A stretch of 64,000 nt of DNA from Methylacidiphilales bacterium (GCA_021272165.1 JAJSLK010000045.1:62001-126000), one strand, 5' to 3'; numbered from the stretch's first letter, positions 35,589-43,424 are shown. Notes: a model not told the origin generated them from the letters alone. A program made the numbers and translations.

Positions 35589-35600
35589 GTCAAGTGTCAA
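35572..35600 (-). promoter_or_regulatory. Strong promoter of the transposase/restriction-modification operon
   Basis: On the minus strand a consensus TTGACA (35600-35595), a 17-base spacer, and TATAGG (35577-35572), the best sigma-70 match in the window. The start codon follows about 17 bases later. Confidence 0.65.
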
Positions 35601-35724
35601 AATCAATTATTTTTGTTTTTCAAAATCGGAGGAAAGCGAGGCAGCATTTCCTATAAGTAACTTATTTGTCTTTGACTTTTTGTGAAAAAGCCGTACAAGT
35701 TTACTTGCAATGCCGGTAGCAAAA

Positions 35725-35815
35725 TGGTGCGCACGGCGGGATTCGAACCCGCATGGGTGCTAGTAACACCCACCGTCATGACAGGACGGCGCGTATACCG
35801 TTTCGCCACATGCAC
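35725..35815 (-). tRNA. Class II tRNA-like gene with Asp anticodon (GUC)
   Basis: On the minus strand: acceptor GTGCATG/CGTGCGC (two G-U pairs), D arm TG-GCG-AAACGGTATA-CGC, anticodon stem CCGTC/GACGG with loop CTGTCAT (anticodon GTC), then a 20-base variable region containing GGGTG-TTACTAG-CACCC, T arm GCGGG-TTCGAAT-CCCGC, and an encoded ACCA end. Ordinary tRNA-Asp has a 5-base variable loop. The D arm, long variable arm and A discriminator instead resemble tRNA-Leu. It lies inside the mobile island. Confidence 0.85.
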
Positions 35816-35827
35816 AGCTAAGAAAAC

Positions 35828-35861
35828 AAAGGGCCGGGGTCAGAAATGACTCCGGCTCTTT
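35828..35861 (-). terminator. Intrinsic terminator after the winged-helix gene
   Basis: AAAGAGCCGGAGTCA-TTTC-TGACCCCGGCCCTTT on the minus strand (15-bp stem with two G-T/A-type imperfections), followed by a T-rich tract. It separates the 132-residue protein gene from the tRNA-like gene 13 bases further on. Confidence 0.85.
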
Positions 35862-35864
35862 GCG

Positions 35865-36263
35865 TTAGTTCCAAAACCACAAATTGTCTTTTGTGGTCAC
35901 CGCTCCTTTCTGCAAAAAGTTTTTCAAAATTCGTCTGACACTACCGTATTTCGTTCCAGTTCGCTTCGTTATCGTACTCATCGTGGTACCGGCTCCATTA
36001 ACCTGGCGAAGGAAATCTGAGACAACCTTTTCAGTTTCCCCTTTCTTAGCGCGGCCAGTCTGGGTGTGGGAAACGCGGGCAAGATTGGATTGAGCGAAAA
36101 CTTCCTCCGCGTCCTCGGTTTTTGGGCGAAGTTCTTTCCGAATAGCTTCGATTTGTTTTTCAACCACGGCGGCTAAGTTTACGAGCTGCCGGTGTTGCCT
36201 CTCAAGGGTCGGCAGCATCTCCCGTGCAATTTCGGGAGTAAATTCAAGGGTAAAAGTCTTCAT
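35865..36263 (-). CDS. Winged-helix-like DNA-binding protein of the island
   Basis: A 132-residue protein. The N-terminal half is helical and may dimerise (LERQHRQLVNLAAVVEKQIEAIRKEL). The C-terminal 55 residues (EKVVSDFLRQVNGAGTTMSTITKRTGTKYGSVRRILKNFLQKGAV) fit a winged helix-turn-helix. It is a plausible regulator of the neighbouring operator (35569) or the palindrome upstream of its own start (36356). No named family recognised. Confidence 0.6.
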   Translation of the reverse strand: MKTFTLEFTPEIAREMLPTLERQHRQLVNLAAVVEKQIEAIRKELRPKTEDAEEVFAQSNLARVSHTQTGRAKKGETEKVVSDFLRQVNGAGTTMSTITKRTGTKYGSVRRILKNFLQKGAVTTKDNLWFWN

Positions 36264-36355
36264 GTCGCTAGGGATTAGGCAGTATTATCGGTCATAGATT
36301 TGGATGCGCAACATAAAAATGGCACTTTATTTCCAAGTTATGCGCTCACGTTCAA

Positions 36356-36369
36356 CCCGACATGTCGGG
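36356..36369. promoter_or_regulatory. Perfect 14-bp palindrome upstream of the winged-helix gene
   Basis: CCCGACATGTCGGG, 93 bases before the start of the 132-residue gene. A candidate binding site. The rest of the 303-base gap (36264-36566) contains the internal end-like repeat and nothing else that I can name. Confidence 0.4.
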
Positions 36370-36465
36370 GCGTCCAAGATGTGAGTAAGTTTGAATAACC
36401 TAAGGAAATTGTGAATAACTTCCGGCCAATACGCCTAAGGCTGCCGTCAGCGGAAAAGTCGCCCG

Positions 36466-36515
36466 AGGGTAATCAGGTATATAAATCCCTTAATTTGGAT
36501 TACCGGACACTAACC
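36466..36515 (-). repeat. Internal end-like inverted repeat
   Basis: Read on the minus strand it begins GGTTAGTGTCC and contains GGGATTTATATACCTGATTA followed by CCCT, which matches the left end of the island (33179-33202) at 22 of 24 positions. It could be the original right end of the transposase/R-M unit. Confidence 0.7.
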
Positions 36516-36566
36516 ACTACAGTCTTTGTTCGCGTTGGCCGCCCACGAATGTTCGTGTGACAAGAT

Positions 36567-37445
36567 ATGGTCTTTAATATCCCTACCATTCATCACAATC
36601 AAATTGGCTATGAGAGGATGTTTCAACTTTGGAGAGACATCCGGACCCATGTACCTTGTGACGTTGCCTTCAATTTCAGAGGATGCACCTTCTTGGGACC
36701 GGAATCCGTGGCATTCTTGGGAGGCTTTGCCCGCCAACTACAACGCCATGGCTGTGAAGTCTCCTTTGAATGGGGTTCGTTGATGCCAGCGATTAAGAGT
36801 AATCTCATTCAGAATGGATTCCTACATGCATTCGGATCCCCCCATAAACCGCGGTCAGGTAACTCTGTTCCTTACCGCGAGGATTGGCAGCAAGATTCCA
36901 CAGGTTACGTGCGCTACTTGGATACGCTTTGGCTCGGACGCAACTGGGTGAGAGTGAGTGAAGCACTTCGAGGCGCTGTGACAAGCCGACTCGCGGAGGC
37001 CTACCTGAATGTTTTCGAACATGCTCAGTCCGAGGTTGGACTTTTTTGTTGCGGGCAACATTTTCCAAAAAAACGCCAGCTCCGGTTAGCTTTCGTGGAT
37101 TTCGGAGTGGGGATTCCCAACAATGTTCGGAGGTATTCGAAGGAGACATTCAATATTCCACCGAGCCGTCTTCCCGCCAAAAACTGTCTCGAATGGGCAT
37201 TTAAGAAAGGCACCAGCACCAAAACCGGAGGAAGAGGCTTAGGGCTCGATTTGATCCAATCATTTGTTCAGGTGAATAATGGGATGCTGGAAATGTACAG
37301 CCATGAAGGGTATGCGCAAACTACCAAGAATGGCCTTTGTTTTGATTCGCGAACCGTCTATTTCGAAGGTACTTTGGTAAGTATCTTGCTAAAGTGTGAC
37401 GGTAACTCCTATAAGTTGGCCTCCGAGACCGACCCGATTTATTGA
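36567..37445 (+). CDS. STAS-like/HATPase fusion protein (module gene 1)
   Basis: A 292-residue protein. The N-terminal part (about 30-70) reads like an STAS-type strand-helix unit (DVAFNFRGCTFLGPESVAFLGGFARQL). The C-terminal domain (about 135-275) is a GHKL-type ATPase: N box RLAEAYLNVFEHAQ (Asn148, Glu151, His152), G1 box FVDFGVGIP (Asp178), and G2 loop GGRGLGLDLI (222-230). No kinase dimerisation domain or receiver partner is present. Its stop overlaps the next start as TTGA. The ATG at 36567 has a poor ribosome-binding site, and an internal ATG at 36618 is possible. Confidence 0.75.
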   Translation: MVFNIPTIHHNQIGYERMFQLWRDIRTHVPCDVAFNFRGCTFLGPESVAFLGGFARQLQRHGCEVSFEWGSLMPAIKSNLIQNGFLHAFGSPHKPRSGNSVPYREDWQQDSTGYVRYLDTLWLGRNWVRVSEALRGAVTSRLAEAYLNVFEHAQSEVGLFCCGQHFPKKRQLRLAFVDFGVGIPNNVRRYSKETFNIPPSRLPAKNCLEWAFKKGTSTKTGGRGLGLDLIQSFVQVNNGMLEMYSHEGYAQTTKNGLCFDSRTVYFEGTLVSILLKCDGNSYKLASETDPIY

Positions 37446-37804
37446 GCGCTTATTTTATGACTGTTTCTGTTTTTGATGTTGTGGGCGAAGTTTGCATGAC
37501 CTACGAGGATGGGGCGAAACTCAACAAAGTATTCGTTGATGCCTTCGAGCGAGGTGATACGGTGATGCTCGACTTTTCAAGGACCCGCGTTTTTGTGACT
37601 GCATTTTTCAACGCTGCCATTGGGCCTCTCTTGAAAAAGGCGACCAAAGATCAGCTCCGTGATCGACTGAAGATCGTCAACCTTTCTCCTGCCGGTATCG
37701 AGCCATTCCGCCACTCGATTGAAAATGCGGAGCGCTACTACCGCGAACCTGGGTACAAGGAAGCGCTGGACCAAGTTTTGAAGGATATTTCGAAGACTTC
37801 TTAG
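37442..37804 (+). CDS. STAS-like DUF4325-type protein (module gene 2)
   Basis: About 115-120 residues. The start is either TTG at 37442, overlapping the previous stop, or ATG at 37457. DTVMLDFSRTRVFVTAFFNAAIGPLLKK followed by LRDRLKIVNLSPAGIEPFR is the pattern of STAS-like DUF4325 domains, which resemble anti-sigma-factor antagonists. Being coupled to an HATPase suggests a partner-switch pair in which the ATPase binds or phosphorylates it. Confidence 0.75.
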   Translation: MSAYFMTVSVFDVVGEVCMTYEDGAKLNKVFVDAFERGDTVMLDFSRTRVFVTAFFNAAIGPLLKKATKDQLRDRLKIVNLSPAGIEPFRHSIENAERYYREPGYKEALDQVLKDISKTS

Positions 37805-37813
37805 AGTGAAACC

Positions 37814-38452
37814 ATGGCGGTCAATTTCATCGTTCGCGCGAATGTGGTGGACCTTGCCAACCACCTGCCCCAACGCAATGAGACATATCTCGTAGACACT
37901 AACGTTTGGTTTTGGACAGCGTATCCTCGGCTAAACGATGCGGTCTTAGACGGATCCCGGTACCAAATTCGGGCCTATCCCGAATGCCTCGCTCGTATCC
38001 GTAAAGCCAACGCCAAGCCATTTTGGTGCGGGCTTACCTTTTCGGAACTGGCGCACCAGATCGAAGAAGTTGAATACCAAATCTGGAATCGAACCTTCGA
38101 TGTTAGTCGAGGGAGGGTCACCATGAAGGAGTTCAGGCACAATTTTGCGTCTGAACGGGCGAACGTCGTTAAGACAATTGACGGGGCTTGGATATCAGTA
38201 ACTAATGTTGCCGAAATGCTTTCTTCCCCTGTTACCATAGATTTGGCAGCAACGGAATCGGCTCGAGATGAATTGAGTAGATGTGCATTAGACGGTTACG
38301 ATCTTTTTCTTCTACAAACTGCCCGCAGATCCGGCGTTCTAAATATAATTTCCGATGATGGAGATCTGTGCGTTGTACCAGATATTACACTTTTCACCTG
38401 TAATCGCGCTGTGATCGATTGCGCTAATAGGCAAGGGAAATTGATTGCTTAG
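37814..38452 (+). CDS. PIN-domain nuclease (module gene 3)
   Basis: A 212-residue protein, nine bases after gene 2. The PIN metal-binding acidic residues are seen: Asp28 in LVDTNVWFW, Glu78 in GLTFSELAHQ, Asp163 in GYDLFLLQTA and Asp182 in IISDDGDL. PIN domains cut RNA. At 212 residues it is longer than VapC toxins (about 130), and no VapB antitoxin is adjacent. In this module it would be the effector, controlled by the HATPase/STAS pair. That role is inference. Confidence 0.75.
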   Translation: MAVNFIVRANVVDLANHLPQRNETYLVDTNVWFWTAYPRLNDAVLDGSRYQIRAYPECLARIRKANAKPFWCGLTFSELAHQIEEVEYQIWNRTFDVSRGRVTMKEFRHNFASERANVVKTIDGAWISVTNVAEMLSSPVTIDLAATESARDELSRCALDGYDLFLLQTARRSGVLNIISDDGDLCVVPDITLFTCNRAVIDCANRQGKLIA

Positions 38453-38548
38453 GTTTCTGAGACAGACATCTCTGGGCATGGGAATTATAGTTCGAATAGC
38501 GTTCTAATTTAGAATCGCCAATTCCCCAATAAGTAGCTTATTAGCGAT

Positions 38549-38565
38549 CAAATTAAGACACTACC
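38549..38565 (-). repeat. Right terminal inverted repeat of the island
   Basis: CAAATTAAGACACTACC, exact reverse complement of 33162-33178. A hairpin AATAAG-TAG-CTTATT (38529-38543) lies just inside it. Confidence 0.8.
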
Positions 38566-38624
38566 GCGAACAGGGCCGCGGCGGTTTTTGTCAGAAAACG
38601 GATCCAGGTTGCGATCATTTCGGC

Positions 38625-38816
38625 ATGGACGCTTTCAATCGCTGGTGCCGGGTGGCGACGCTGATTTTCCTTCTGATGCTGGGAATTGAGGGGGTGCAGT
38701 TCGGACATGAGGTCATGACGCAAGCGCGGCAGATTCAATCGCAGGGGGCTGTGGCCGAATCAAATCCGGGTTCGCCGGGGAGAGATTCGCTCATGGCGGC
38801 TATCGAAAGAAAATGA
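38625..38816 (+). CDS. Small single-span membrane protein
   Basis: A 63-residue protein with one helix (VATLIFLLMLGIEGVQFG) and a hydrophilic tail. Its stop overlaps the start of the DUF1287 gene as ATGA, so both are probably translated together. No family recognised. Confidence 0.6.
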   Translation: MDAFNRWCRVATLIFLLMLGIEGVQFGHEVMTQARQIQSQGAVAESNPGSPGRDSLMAAIERK

Positions 38817-39439
38817 GCCGGAGCCTCAGCATGAGTCGCGCTACCCTTCTCGCGTTTTTTGTGGGAGCAGCGGGTATATTGCCCGCCCAGGTGAATCCGT
38901 CGCCTCCGGAAACCGTGGTGGCCAAACGCGCGGCCTTGACCGAGGCGGCCCTGGCCGAGGTGGGTGTGACGACGATGTACGATCCGTCATATGTGAAGCT
39001 GGCTTATCCCGGCGGGGATGTGCCGATGGATCGCGGCGTCTGTACGGATGGCATTATCCGCGCCTTGCGGCAGGTCGGAGCCGATCTTCAGGTCCTGGTG
39101 CAGGAAGATGAAAAGAAAGCGCCCGCGGCCTATCCGCATGACTGGGGCCATGTTCCGCCCGATCCCAATATCGACCACCGGCGTGTGCCCAACCTGATGG
39201 TCCTGTTCAAGCGCGAAGGCAGGCAGGTTCCGGCAAGCAAGGCGGGAACCGATTACCTGCCGGGTGATATTGTGGTGTGGCGGCTGCCGTCCGGCCTCCT
39301 GCACGTGGGGTTGGTGACGGGCCGGCTGGCGCCGGGTACGAATCGTCCGCTGATGGTGCATAATATCGGCCAGGGCGCGCAATGTGAGGATGTGCTTTTT
39401 GCCTTCACGCTCGTGGGGCATTACCGCTGGTTTTTGTGA
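38813..39439 (+). CDS. DUF1287 secreted protein
   Basis: A 208-residue exported protein; the signal sequence (ATLLAFFVGAAGILPAQ) may start at either of two near ATGs. The body has TTMYDPSYVKLAYPGGDVPMDRGVCTDGIIRALR, with the conserved Cys in GVCTD, and a His-bearing LLHVGLVTG strand. This is the YycO/NlpC-like layout of DUF1287, suggesting a papain-type hydrolase acting in the envelope. The last 19 bases overlap the convergent oxidoreductase. Confidence 0.85.
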   Translation: MSRSLSMSRATLLAFFVGAAGILPAQVNPSPPETVVAKRAALTEAALAEVGVTTMYDPSYVKLAYPGGDVPMDRGVCTDGIIRALRQVGADLQVLVQEDEKKAPAAYPHDWGHVPPDPNIDHRRVPNLMVLFKREGRQVPASKAGTDYLPGDIVVWRLPSGLLHVGLVTGRLAPGTNRPLMVHNIGQGAQCEDVLFAFTLVGHYRWFL

Positions 39440-40665
39440 TCGGATACCGCCGGCGTATGGATGTGTTCGGGACGGAAGCCGATGCCGATGATGCGAGCCG
39501 GGATGCGCCGCAGGATGGGAAAACGGGCGACCAGTTTGGGGAAGAGCGGCACTTTCATTTTTTGACGGCGTTCGAGGACCTTGGCGAGAAAGGTGTTTTG
39601 CATGAAGATCTGGAGGCTCTGGATTATTTTGGTTGGCCATTCGCGCCGCGCCTGGACCCGGGCGAGGGTTTGTTCGGTGACGGTTTGAGCGAGAAGCGGG
39701 GCGGCAAGGAGATTGGCCGTGGCGACGGCGTCCTGGATGGCGAGATTGATGCCGACACCGCCCATGGGAGACATGGCATGGGCGGCATCGCCGATGCAAA
39801 GGAGGCCGGGCAGGTGCCAGCGTTCGAGGCGGTTCACCTGGACGGTCAGGAGTTTGATTTTATCCCACGAATCGAGTTCGGCGACCCTCTCGCGCAGGAA
39901 CGGAGCGAGATGGACGACGTCCTCCTGAAAGGCGGCAAGACCTTTTTGGCGGATGGTATCGAGCGTGCCTTTGGCGATGACGAAGCCGCATTGCCAGTAA
40001 GTTTGCCGGTTGATCGTGATGAGGGCACGACCGGAATCGAAATGACCGAGGCTCATGTTGGGATCGTCCGGGTCCCGCGAGACACGCATCCAGAGTACAT
40101 CGAAGGGCGCGCCGAAATCGTGAACGGGCAGGCGGCTTTTTTCGCGGACGGTGGAGGAGCGGCCATCGGCGCCGACGACGAGATCGGCGAGGATGTCGAC
40201 CTCGCCTTTTTTGGTCCAGGCGCGGACGCCGACTACCCGCTGTCCCTCGCGGATGAGGTCGGTGACTTCGTGCTCCATCAGAAGCCGGAATGAGGGATAT
40301 TTTTTGGCCTGACCGGCGATGAAATCGAGAAAGTCCCACTGCGGCGTGAAGGCGATGAATTTGCAGCGGGTGGGAAGATGGGTGAAGTCGGCGACGGTGA
40401 AGCTGAAATTGCCAATAGTGCCGCCGATGGTTTCGGCTTTCTGATAGGGGAGCTTGAGGAAATCGTCGAGGATGCCGAGCTCATGCATGAGTTCGAGGGT
40501 CGAGGGATGGATCGTGTCGCCGCGGAAATCGCGGAAGAAATCGCCATGCTTTTCGAGGACGATCACATCGACTCCCGCGCGGGCGAGGAGGTAGCCGAGC
40601 ATCATTCCCGCCGGGCCGCCGCCGGTGACGCAGCAGGTGGTGCGGAGTTTCTCGGAGCCGGGCAT
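39421..40665 (-). CDS. FAD-dependent aromatic/UbiH-type monooxygenase
   Basis: About 414 residues from the ATG at 40665; an in-frame extension to 40728 is unlike the family. The dinucleotide-binding fold is CVTGGGPAGMMLGYLLARAGVDVIVLEK, the second FAD motif is DLVVGADGRSSTVR, and the third is LLCIGDAAHAMSPMGGVGINLAIQDA. These group A flavin hydroxylases act on quinone precursors or aromatic compounds. No ubi or degradation cluster is adjacent, so the substrate is open. Confidence 0.9.
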   Translation of the reverse strand: MPGSEKLRTTCCVTGGGPAGMMLGYLLARAGVDVIVLEKHGDFFRDFRGDTIHPSTLELMHELGILDDFLKLPYQKAETIGGTIGNFSFTVADFTHLPTRCKFIAFTPQWDFLDFIAGQAKKYPSFRLLMEHEVTDLIREGQRVVGVRAWTKKGEVDILADLVVGADGRSSTVREKSRLPVHDFGAPFDVLWMRVSRDPDDPNMSLGHFDSGRALITINRQTYWQCGFVIAKGTLDTIRQKGLAAFQEDVVHLAPFLRERVAELDSWDKIKLLTVQVNRLERWHLPGLLCIGDAAHAMSPMGGVGINLAIQDAVATANLLAAPLLAQTVTEQTLARVQARREWPTKIIQSLQIFMQNTFLAKVLERRQKMKVPLFPKLVARFPILRRIPARIIGIGFRPEHIHTPAVSDHKNQR

Positions 40666-40758
40666 AAGGCAATGTAGGTGTCGAGGCGGTTCCTGCAACC
40701 GGCGATGAGACTCCGGGCGTGACCGCACGGGGGAGGCTCCAGTAGCGTTGCCAACGTG

Positions 40759-41565
40759 ATGGAAACGTGGCGCGACCTGATTCTGGCCCCGGGCGGGGCA
40801 AGGGGCGAGACGTCGCCGCCGACGGTGGCGAAGGTGCTGAATACGTTTCTGGCGCTGTTCATGTTGATCGGCGCGGTGTGGCTGAGCCTGGTGAAGTTGA
40901 ATTACAACTGGAACTGGGGGTCGGTCTGGGATTATCGCGAATCGCTTTTCCGGGGCTGGATGATGACGCTGGGGATCACGGCGGCGGCGCTGGTGCTGAG
41001 TACGATCGGCGGTTTTGTTTTGGCGCTGTGCCAGCGGTCGTTTGTGCTGCCGCTGCGTTACTTTGCGAAGGTGCTGGTGGAGATGGTGCGGTGTACGCCG
41101 CTGCTGGTGCTGATCTACCTGATCTGGTACGGGTTTGGCGGGGTTTTCGGGATCGGCAACGATTACCGGTTCACGGCGGGTATTCTGATTCTAACGTTGT
41201 TCGAGGGCGCGTACATCAGCGAGATCATGCGGGCGGGAATCGAGAGCGTGGGGAAGACGCAGATCGAATCGGCGCGGGCGATTGGTTTCACGCGGACGCA
41301 GACCTACCGATATGTGATTATTCCGCAGGCGTTCCGGCAGGTGCTTCCGCCGCTGGTGGGGCAATTGGTGTCGCTGATCAAGGATTCGTCGCTGCTGTCA
41401 GTGATCGCGATCACGGAGTTCACTGAAAGCGCGCAGCAGGTGAGCAGCATTACCTACAGCAACCTGGAGACCTACCTGCCGCTGGCGGGCGGGTATCTTA
41501 TTCTCACGGTCCCGATTTCGCTTTGGTCGCGATGGCTGGAGCGCCGCTTCAAATATGAAACTTAG
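40759..41565 (+). CDS. Polar amino-acid ABC transporter permease
   Basis: About 268 residues (ATG at 40759; a GTG precedes it in frame). A HisM/GlnP-type permease with helices around GWMMTLGITAAALVLSTIGG and the EAA loop ESARAIGFTRTQTYRYVIIPQAFRQVLPPL that contacts the ATPase. It overlaps the ATPase gene by 11 bases. The periplasmic binding protein is not in the neighbourhood. Confidence 0.92.
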   Translation: METWRDLILAPGGARGETSPPTVAKVLNTFLALFMLIGAVWLSLVKLNYNWNWGSVWDYRESLFRGWMMTLGITAAALVLSTIGGFVLALCQRSFVLPLRYFAKVLVEMVRCTPLLVLIYLIWYGFGGVFGIGNDYRFTAGILILTLFEGAYISEIMRAGIESVGKTQIESARAIGFTRTQTYRYVIIPQAFRQVLPPLVGQLVSLIKDSSLLSVIAITEFTESAQQVSSITYSNLETYLPLAGGYLILTVPISLWSRWLERRFKYET

Positions 41566-42286
41566 TTTTCAGGAGGTGGTAAAGCGGTTTGGTGATCACA
41601 CGGTGATCGACCGGATCAGCCTGGAGCTGGACGGCGTGCATTGCCTGGCGTTGATCGGGCCGTCGGGCGGAGGGAAGTCGACGCTGCTGCGGATCGTGGC
41701 GGGGCTCGAATATCCGACGAGCGGCGTCGTGGCGCTGAATGGCCGGGAGATTGAATATCACGACGAGGCTCTGCTGCGACACCGGCGTTCGATCGGGACC
41801 GTGTTCCAGGCGTTCAATCTTTTTCCGCACCTGACGGCGCTGCGGAACATCACGCTGCCGCTGGAGAAGGTGCACGGGAAAAGCGGGGACGAGGCGCGGG
41901 AGCTGGCCGAGGGGACGCTGCGGCGTTTTCAATTGCTGGCGCACGCGCATAAGCGGCCCGCGGAGCTTTCGGGCGGACAGCGGCAGCGGGTGGCAATTGC
42001 GCGGGCCATCGCGATCAAGCCGCAGGTGATTTTGCTCGACGAACCAACCTCGGCGCTCGATCCCGAGATGACGGCCGAAGTGCTGGAGCTGATCGAGGAA
42101 CTGAAGCGGGAGGGGCGCGATCTGCTGCTCGTGACGCATGAGATGGGTTTCGCGCGGCGGCTGGCCGACCGGGTGGCGTTGCTGGCGGAGGGACGCATCG
42201 CCGAGCTGGGGCCGGCGGAGCAGATTTTCGGTGCGCCGGAGTCGGAGGTGACGAAGGGCTTTCTGCGGCGGGTGCTTAAATATTGA
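41555..42286 (+). CDS. Polar amino-acid ABC transporter ATPase (GlnQ-like)
   Basis: A 243-residue nucleotide-binding subunit. Walker A GPSGGGKST, Q-loop GTVFQAFNLFPHLTAL, signature LSGGQRQRVAIARAIA, Walker B VILLDEPTSALDPE, and the switch histidine VTHEMGFARRLADR, as in HisP/GlnQ. Pairs with the permease just upstream. Confidence 0.95.
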   Translation: MKLSFQEVVKRFGDHTVIDRISLELDGVHCLALIGPSGGGKSTLLRIVAGLEYPTSGVVALNGREIEYHDEALLRHRRSIGTVFQAFNLFPHLTALRNITLPLEKVHGKSGDEARELAEGTLRRFQLLAHAHKRPAELSGGQRQRVAIARAIAIKPQVILLDEPTSALDPEMTAEVLELIEELKREGRDLLLVTHEMGFARRLADRVALLAEGRIAELGPAEQIFGAPESEVTKGFLRRVLKY

Positions 42287-42320
42287 TTCGTCAGTGGGGA
42301 TTTTCGGTGGATGATCGTCC

Positions 42321-43424
42321 ATGCAGAACGAGCTTCAAACACGGATGGAGTCGCTCCTGAACGAGGCCATAGCCACGGGCAAGGAACGGGGCGCGCAGGT
42401 AGCGATTTATAGGGATGGAAAGTTGCTGGCCGACGCGTGGGCCGGCGTGGCTGACGTACGGAGCGGCCAGGCGGTTGATGGCGACACGCTATTTCCGGTT
42501 TTTTCGGCGACCAAGGGGATGATGGCGACGGTGATGCATATTCTCGCCGAGCGGGGACAGGTTGATTACGACAAGCCGGTGGCCTATTACTGGCCTGAGT
42601 TTGCCGCGAAGGGGAAGGAGAAGATCACGGTGCGGCATGCGTTGGCGCATACGTCGGGCCTCCCCTACATGCCGGAGGGAGTGACGTACGAGCAATTGGG
42701 AGACTGGGATGGGATGTGTCGGCTTATGGCCCAGATGGAACCCGTGCATCCGGCGGGCGAAAGGCAGCTTTATCATGCGGTGACCTATGGATGGATTTTG
42801 GGCGAGGTGGCGCGGCGCGTGGACGGGCGGGCGTTTCAGCCGTTCATGGAGGCGGAAATTTGCGGGCCGTTGGGGTTGACGACGATGTTTTGCGGCCTGC
42901 CGGCCGAGCTGGAGCCAAGGGTTGCGTTCCTCGAGATCACTTGGGAGGAAAAAGTTTCGCCGCCGCCGCCGAACGATATTGCGCCGTGCATGATTCCGCT
43001 GCACGAATGGATGAACCGGTCCGACGCCCGGCGCGCGTGCCTGCCCGCCTCGAGCGGGATCATGAATGCGCGGGCCCTTGCGCGTCATTATGCGGCGCTG
43101 CTGCCGGGAGGCGTGGATGGTGTTGAGCTGATATCGCCGAAGCAGATGGCGCAGGCATTGGAGGAACAGGTGCCGTCGAGGGGATACGAGAAGGGATTTA
43201 CGCGGCGGGGGGTGGGCTACATTTTGAACCGGGGGCTTTCCGGCACCGACGAAAAGGCGGACGCTTTCGGGCATCCCGGCTACGGGGGATCGTTCGGTTA
43301 TGCCGACACACGCCATCACGTCGCCGTCGGACTCACGCACAATCGTTTTTCGGATTATCCGCTGGGTGATCTGGTTGAAAAGGAGATCCGGACCGTCTTG
43401 GGTCTTCCTGAGGGCGTGAGCTGA
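42321..43424 (+). CDS. Serine beta-lactamase-fold hydrolase (EstB-like)
   Basis: A 367-residue class C beta-lactamase-related protein. The nucleophile motif is S62-A-T-K in LFPVFSATKGMMA, with a tyrosine motif in QLYHAVTYGWILGE and HPGYGGSFGYAD as the third (HxG) motif. No signal peptide is seen, so a cytoplasmic esterase or peptidase of the EstB type is more likely than a beta-lactamase. It lies 35 bases after the ABC ATPase. Confidence 0.88.
   Translation: MQNELQTRMESLLNEAIATGKERGAQVAIYRDGKLLADAWAGVADVRSGQAVDGDTLFPVFSATKGMMATVMHILAERGQVDYDKPVAYYWPEFAAKGKEKITVRHALAHTSGLPYMPEGVTYEQLGDWDGMCRLMAQMEPVHPAGERQLYHAVTYGWILGEVARRVDGRAFQPFMEAEICGPLGLTTMFCGLPAELEPRVAFLEITWEEKVSPPPPNDIAPCMIPLHEWMNRSDARRACLPASSGIMNARALARHYAALLPGGVDGVELISPKQMAQALEEQVPSRGYEKGFTRRGVGYILNRGLSGTDEKADAFGHPGYGGSFGYADTRHHVAVGLTHNRFSDYPLGDLVEKEIRTVLGLPEGVS

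Larger units (their letters stand above)
33162..38565. mobile_element. Composite mobile island bounded by 17-bp inverted repeats
   Basis: GGTAGTGTCTTAATTTG (33162-33178) recurs as its exact reverse complement at 38549-38565. The 5.4 kb between is AT-richer than the flanks and holds an IS1595-type transposase, a restriction-modification pair, a class II tRNA-like gene, a winged-helix protein and a three-gene HATPase/STAS/PIN module. A third end-like sequence at 36466-36515 may mark the right end of an inner unit. No 8-bp target duplication was found at either pair of ends, so the boundaries may reflect more than one insertion or later rearrangement. Confidence 0.7.

Noticed and set aside
33154-38573. 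Target-site duplication around the island
   Set aside because: Eight bases outside 33162 (GCAAATGA) do not match those after 36515 (ACTACAGT) or 38565 (GCGAACAG), so no duplication can be claimed.
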